Below, piece by piece: positions 49,298-51,302 of a stretch of 51,302 bases of DNA; position 1 is the stretch's first letter; every line of letters starts with the position of its first letter. The notes below the pieces were generated by a model that was not told the DNA's origin, did no database searches, and worked only from the letters and a program-made list of their open reading frames with translations. The stretch spans positions 1 through 51,302 of the forward strand of contig NZ_KB894536.1 in assembly GCF_000374465.1 (NCBI RefSeq). Direction: 5' to 3'. The position numbers and the translations under genes were made by a program. Origin of the DNA: Ahrensia kielensis DSM 5890. Lineage in GTDB: Bacteria > Pseudomonadota > Alphaproteobacteria > Rhizobiales > Rhizobiaceae.

Positions 49298-49327
49298 AAA
49301 GGGCATTCGTTTGGCGGATGCCCTTTT
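49298..49327 (+). terminator. Intercistronic hairpin between dctP and dctQ
   Basis: A 12-bp stem with one G-U pair (AAAGGGCATTCG / CGGATGCCCTTT) and a 5-nt loop is followed by a short T-run. It lies 8 bp after the dctP stop and probably attenuates expression of the membrane subunits. Confidence 0.75.
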
Positions 49328-49369
49328 CGTTTCTCGATATAACTTTTCCGACCACAGTGGGGATCTAAT

Positions 49370-49876
49370 ATGTTCGGGCATGCGCTGGAAACTTTTTGCC
49401 ATGGTTTGAAATTTTTAATTGGCTGGCTTATGGCCGCGCTCGCTATCCCTGTCGGGTTGCAGGTCTTGTCGAGATATATCGATTTCATCCCGACATTTTT
49501 ATGGACTGAAGAACTTTCCACGTTCATTTTCATCTGGATTGTGATGATCGGCTCTATGGTCGCCGTGTGGGAGGGAACGCATTTTGATGTCGTTATCACT
49601 CCAGACGCGGAGCGACCTTTCATGGTCCTGCTGCAAAAAAGCGTAGTTTACATTTCCATATCTATTTTTGCATTTTTGTTTGCTTGGTATGGCATCGAAT
49701 ACGCCAAGGTTGGTTCAATACAAAGCTCAGTAATGATGCGCGCCAACCTCTTATGGATTTACATTTCAGTGCCGATCGCCGGTTCATTTTGGGCGCTTTT
49801 CTCATTTTACCGACTATACGAAGCGGTTGCCGCATATCGCCAAGCCGTCAGCGACAATAAGGGCTCAACATCATGA
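49370..49876 (+). CDS. dctQ: TRAP transporter small membrane subunit, DctQ family
   Basis: This 168-residue protein has four hydrophobic segments (about residues 14-34, 47-66, 87-108 and 128-148) and the DctQ motif of WTEELSTFIFIWIVMIGSM with the acidic pair after the first loop and SVPIAGSFWALFS near the end. It pairs with DctM in the inner membrane. Its stop overlaps the dctM start by 4 bp (ATGA). Confidence 0.88.
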   Translation: MFGHALETFCHGLKFLIGWLMAALAIPVGLQVLSRYIDFIPTFLWTEELSTFIFIWIVMIGSMVAVWEGTHFDVVITPDAERPFMVLLQKSVVYISISIFAFLFAWYGIEYAKVGSIQSSVMMRANLLWIYISVPIAGSFWALFSFYRLYEAVAAYRQAVSDNKGSTS

Positions 49877-51183
49877 TTATTTCCACAGGCATCGCCTGCG
49901 CCCTTCTTGTTGGCGGGTTTCTATTTCTCATTTTCATTCGCGTACCAGTGGCTTTCGCCCTTGGTTTGGCAACGATACCGATTGTCGTTTTCGATGTACG
50001 TTTGACGCCGTTTATTATTATCGACCGGATGTTCCAATCTTATAATTCGTTCATTCTACTCGCTGTCCCGTTTTTCCTGCTTGCTGCGAACCTCATGAAT
50101 TCGGGCCAAATTACAGACAAACTAATTGCGCTGGCGCGCGTTATGACCGGATGGCTGCCAGGTGGCCTTGGTCATGTGAATGTTGCCGTATCTATGCTTT
50201 TTGCTGGCATCTCAGGCTCATCGACAGCTGACGCTGCAGGGTGCGGTAAAATTCTTATCCCCGCGATGGAAAAAGAGGGGTACGACTTACGCTTTGCCGT
50301 AGCGCTGACCGCTTGTTCGTCTGTTATGGGCGTAATTATCCCGCCGAGCATCTTAATGGTTGTGTGGGGCGGCGTTATGCAGATATCCGTCGGCGCGTTG
50401 TTTTTGGCGGGCGCTATTCCAGGCTTTCTCATCGGTTTCGCCTTAATGGCAACGGTATATGTTTACGCAAAAATCTATGATTATCCGATTGTCGCAAAGC
50501 CTACATTCGCCACGTTCTGGCAGGCATTAAAAGGGGCTTCGCTCGCCTTGCTCACACCGCTTCTTGTGATCGGTGGCATCGTTGGCGGTTTGGTTACACC
50601 AACAGAAAGCGCCATTATTGCTGCGGCTTATTCTTTAATCCTTGGCGTATTTGTCTACCGCACCGTAACAATTAGGCATCTGGGTTTCATATTCTATGAA
50701 ACGGGCCGATTTGCCTCAATCTCCTTGTTTGCCATTGGTACAGCATCTGCATTTGGATGGATGTTGTCATTCTACAATGCACCGCGTTTGATCGTGGAGC
50801 TCATGACAACTTTGGAGTTCGGCACATTTGGGACGGCGATTTTGATCGCAGCTTTATTCCTATTCTTTGGTTTGTTTATTGATGCCATTCCAACAATTAT
50901 TATTCTGGGCACAGTGCTAATGCCTGTTGCAACAGCGGCGGGAATTGACCCTGTTGTGTTTGCGATCATCGGCATTATTTCTCTAGCTTTCGGACTGGTA
51001 ACGCCGCCCTATGGGCTGTGTTTGCTGATCTCTGCGTCTATTGGCAACATCAATGTGATGAAGGTTTTGCCGGACGTCATAATCATTCTGGCGCCGATGA
51101 TACTCATCTTACTTTTGGTGATTTTGTTCCCTGAGATCGCATTGTGGTTGCCTACAACCTTAATGCCAGACTCTTTTAAATAA
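49873..51183 (+). CDS. dctM: TRAP transporter large membrane subunit, DctM family
   Basis: This 436-residue integral membrane protein has about twelve segments and the DctM landmarks PFFLLAANLMNSGQIT, FAGISGSSTADAAGCGKILIPAM, IIPPSILMVVWGG and LVTPTESAIIAAAYSLI, with FGLVTPPYGLCLLISASI in the last third. It forms the sodium-coupled transport channel with DctQ. It is followed after 52 bp by the second kduI gene, so substrate uptake and isomerisation are likely co-transcribed. Confidence 0.92.
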   Translation: MIISTGIACALLVGGFLFLIFIRVPVAFALGLATIPIVVFDVRLTPFIIIDRMFQSYNSFILLAVPFFLLAANLMNSGQITDKLIALARVMTGWLPGGLGHVNVAVSMLFAGISGSSTADAAGCGKILIPAMEKEGYDLRFAVALTACSSVMGVIIPPSILMVVWGGVMQISVGALFLAGAIPGFLIGFALMATVYVYAKIYDYPIVAKPTFATFWQALKGASLALLTPLLVIGGIVGGLVTPTESAIIAAAYSLILGVFVYRTVTIRHLGFIFYETGRFASISLFAIGTASAFGWMLSFYNAPRLIVELMTTLEFGTFGTAILIAALFLFFGLFIDAIPTIIILGTVLMPVATAAGIDPVVFAIIGIISLAFGLVTPPYGLCLLISASIGNINVMKVLPDVIIILAPMILILLLVILFPEIALWLPTTLMPDSFK

Positions 51184-51235
51184 GCTCAAAAATGCGCCGC
51201 GCCGCGCCGATTTTTTATAACTTATGAGGACTAAA
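51184..51235 (+). other. Gap between dctM and the second kduI
   Basis: This short gap contains a GC-only tract of about 16 bases (GCGCCGCGCCGCGCCG) between AAAAAT and ATTTTTT, which could form a terminator-like structure, and then a GAGGA ribosome site 6 nt before the kduI ATG. Confidence 0.45.
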
Positions 51236-51302
51236 ATGCAGATTTCCGAAACGCGCTATGCGATTGATCCACCAACGGCCAAAACCCTCGACACAGATGG
51301 CT
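51236..51302 (+). CDS. kduI: 5-keto-4-deoxyuronate isomerase, N-terminal end (second copy, partial)
   Basis: The first 22 codons, MQISETRYAIDPPTAKTLDT then DG, match the N-terminus of KduI, whose hallmark is the AKTLDT segment. The window ends here. GAGGA precedes the ATG. This cannot be the front half of the kduI at the left edge, because the two fragments are 51 kb apart and in the wrong order, so the region has two kduI genes: one with kduD and one with the DctPQM transporter. Confidence 0.85.
   Translation, partial: MQISETRYAIDPPTAKTLDTDG

Noticed and set aside
1-51302. Both ends carry kduI fragments, so the window might be a circular plasmid cut within kduI
   Set aside because: The two fragments total about 199 bp of a gene of roughly 835 bp, so about 640 bp would be missing, and no replication or partition genes occur in the window. 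Two separate kduI genes is simpler.
1-51302. CRISPR arrays, IS elements, tRNA genes or phage remnants
   Set aside because: Reading both strands I found no spaced direct repeats, transposase or integrase frames, or cloverleaf-like sequences; an automated search (tRNAscan-SE, ISfinder, CRISPR finder) would settle it.

Overview
The window is chromosomal or megaplasmid DNA of an alphaproteobacterium, most likely a moderately low-GC, probably marine member of the Hyphomicrobiales (Rhizobiales). The strongest evidence is the set of genes with direct counterparts in Agrobacterium and Sinorhizobium: a ChvE/GguABC operon with a divergent GbpR-like LysR gene, and an FrcBCAK fructose operon with a divergent FrcR. 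The genus is an inference only. I saw no rRNA or tRNA genes, insertion sequences, prophage genes, CRISPR arrays or replication genes.

Layout. 1-1638: the end of kduI, then kduD, then a convergent GntR/FCD regulator (uronate catabolism). 1816-13910: small regulator-plus-enzyme units that look like detoxification or redox stress modules: an MhqO/MhqP-like dioxygenase with DoxX and a LysR, an Fsr-like MFS exporter, a GcvA-like LysR, a GNAT, a small exported protein, LtrA, a LysR/GST/flavoprotein unit and an SDR/TetR pair. 14332-17757: a ribose-type sugar ABC transporter without enzymes or a regulator. 18301-21493: a TAXI-type TRAP transporter with a fused membrane subunit. 21669-26660: frcBCAK on the minus strand and frcR divergent. 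26741-32012: DeoR regulator, PhnD-C-E-E transporter and a class IIA HAD hydrolase. 32118-42339: gbpR-like LysR, chvE, gguA, gguB and four enzymes that convert L-arabinose (or a related sugar) to 2-oxoglutarate without phosphorylation. 42616-43944: a membrane-bound EAL protein. 44238-46321: an AhpD-like protein, a small membrane protein, an FrnE-like DsbA and a TetR regulator, with two TetR-type operators in front. 46419-51302: an SDR and a GntR/FCD regulator on the minus strand, a DctPQM TRAP transporter on the plus strand, and the first codons of a second kduI.

The genes suggest a scavenger of plant or algal sugars: six solute importers (three ribose/galactose-type ABC, one phosphonate-type ABC, two TRAP) sit within 37 kb, most beside their own regulator. 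The arabinose, fructose and uronate routes can be followed from import to central metabolism at least in part. The least understood unit is the DeoR-PhnDCEE-HAD cluster, which I read as a candidate importer and phosphatase for a phosphorylated organic compound. A shared architectural theme is that each of the six binding-protein genes is followed by a strong RNA hairpin before the next transporter gene.
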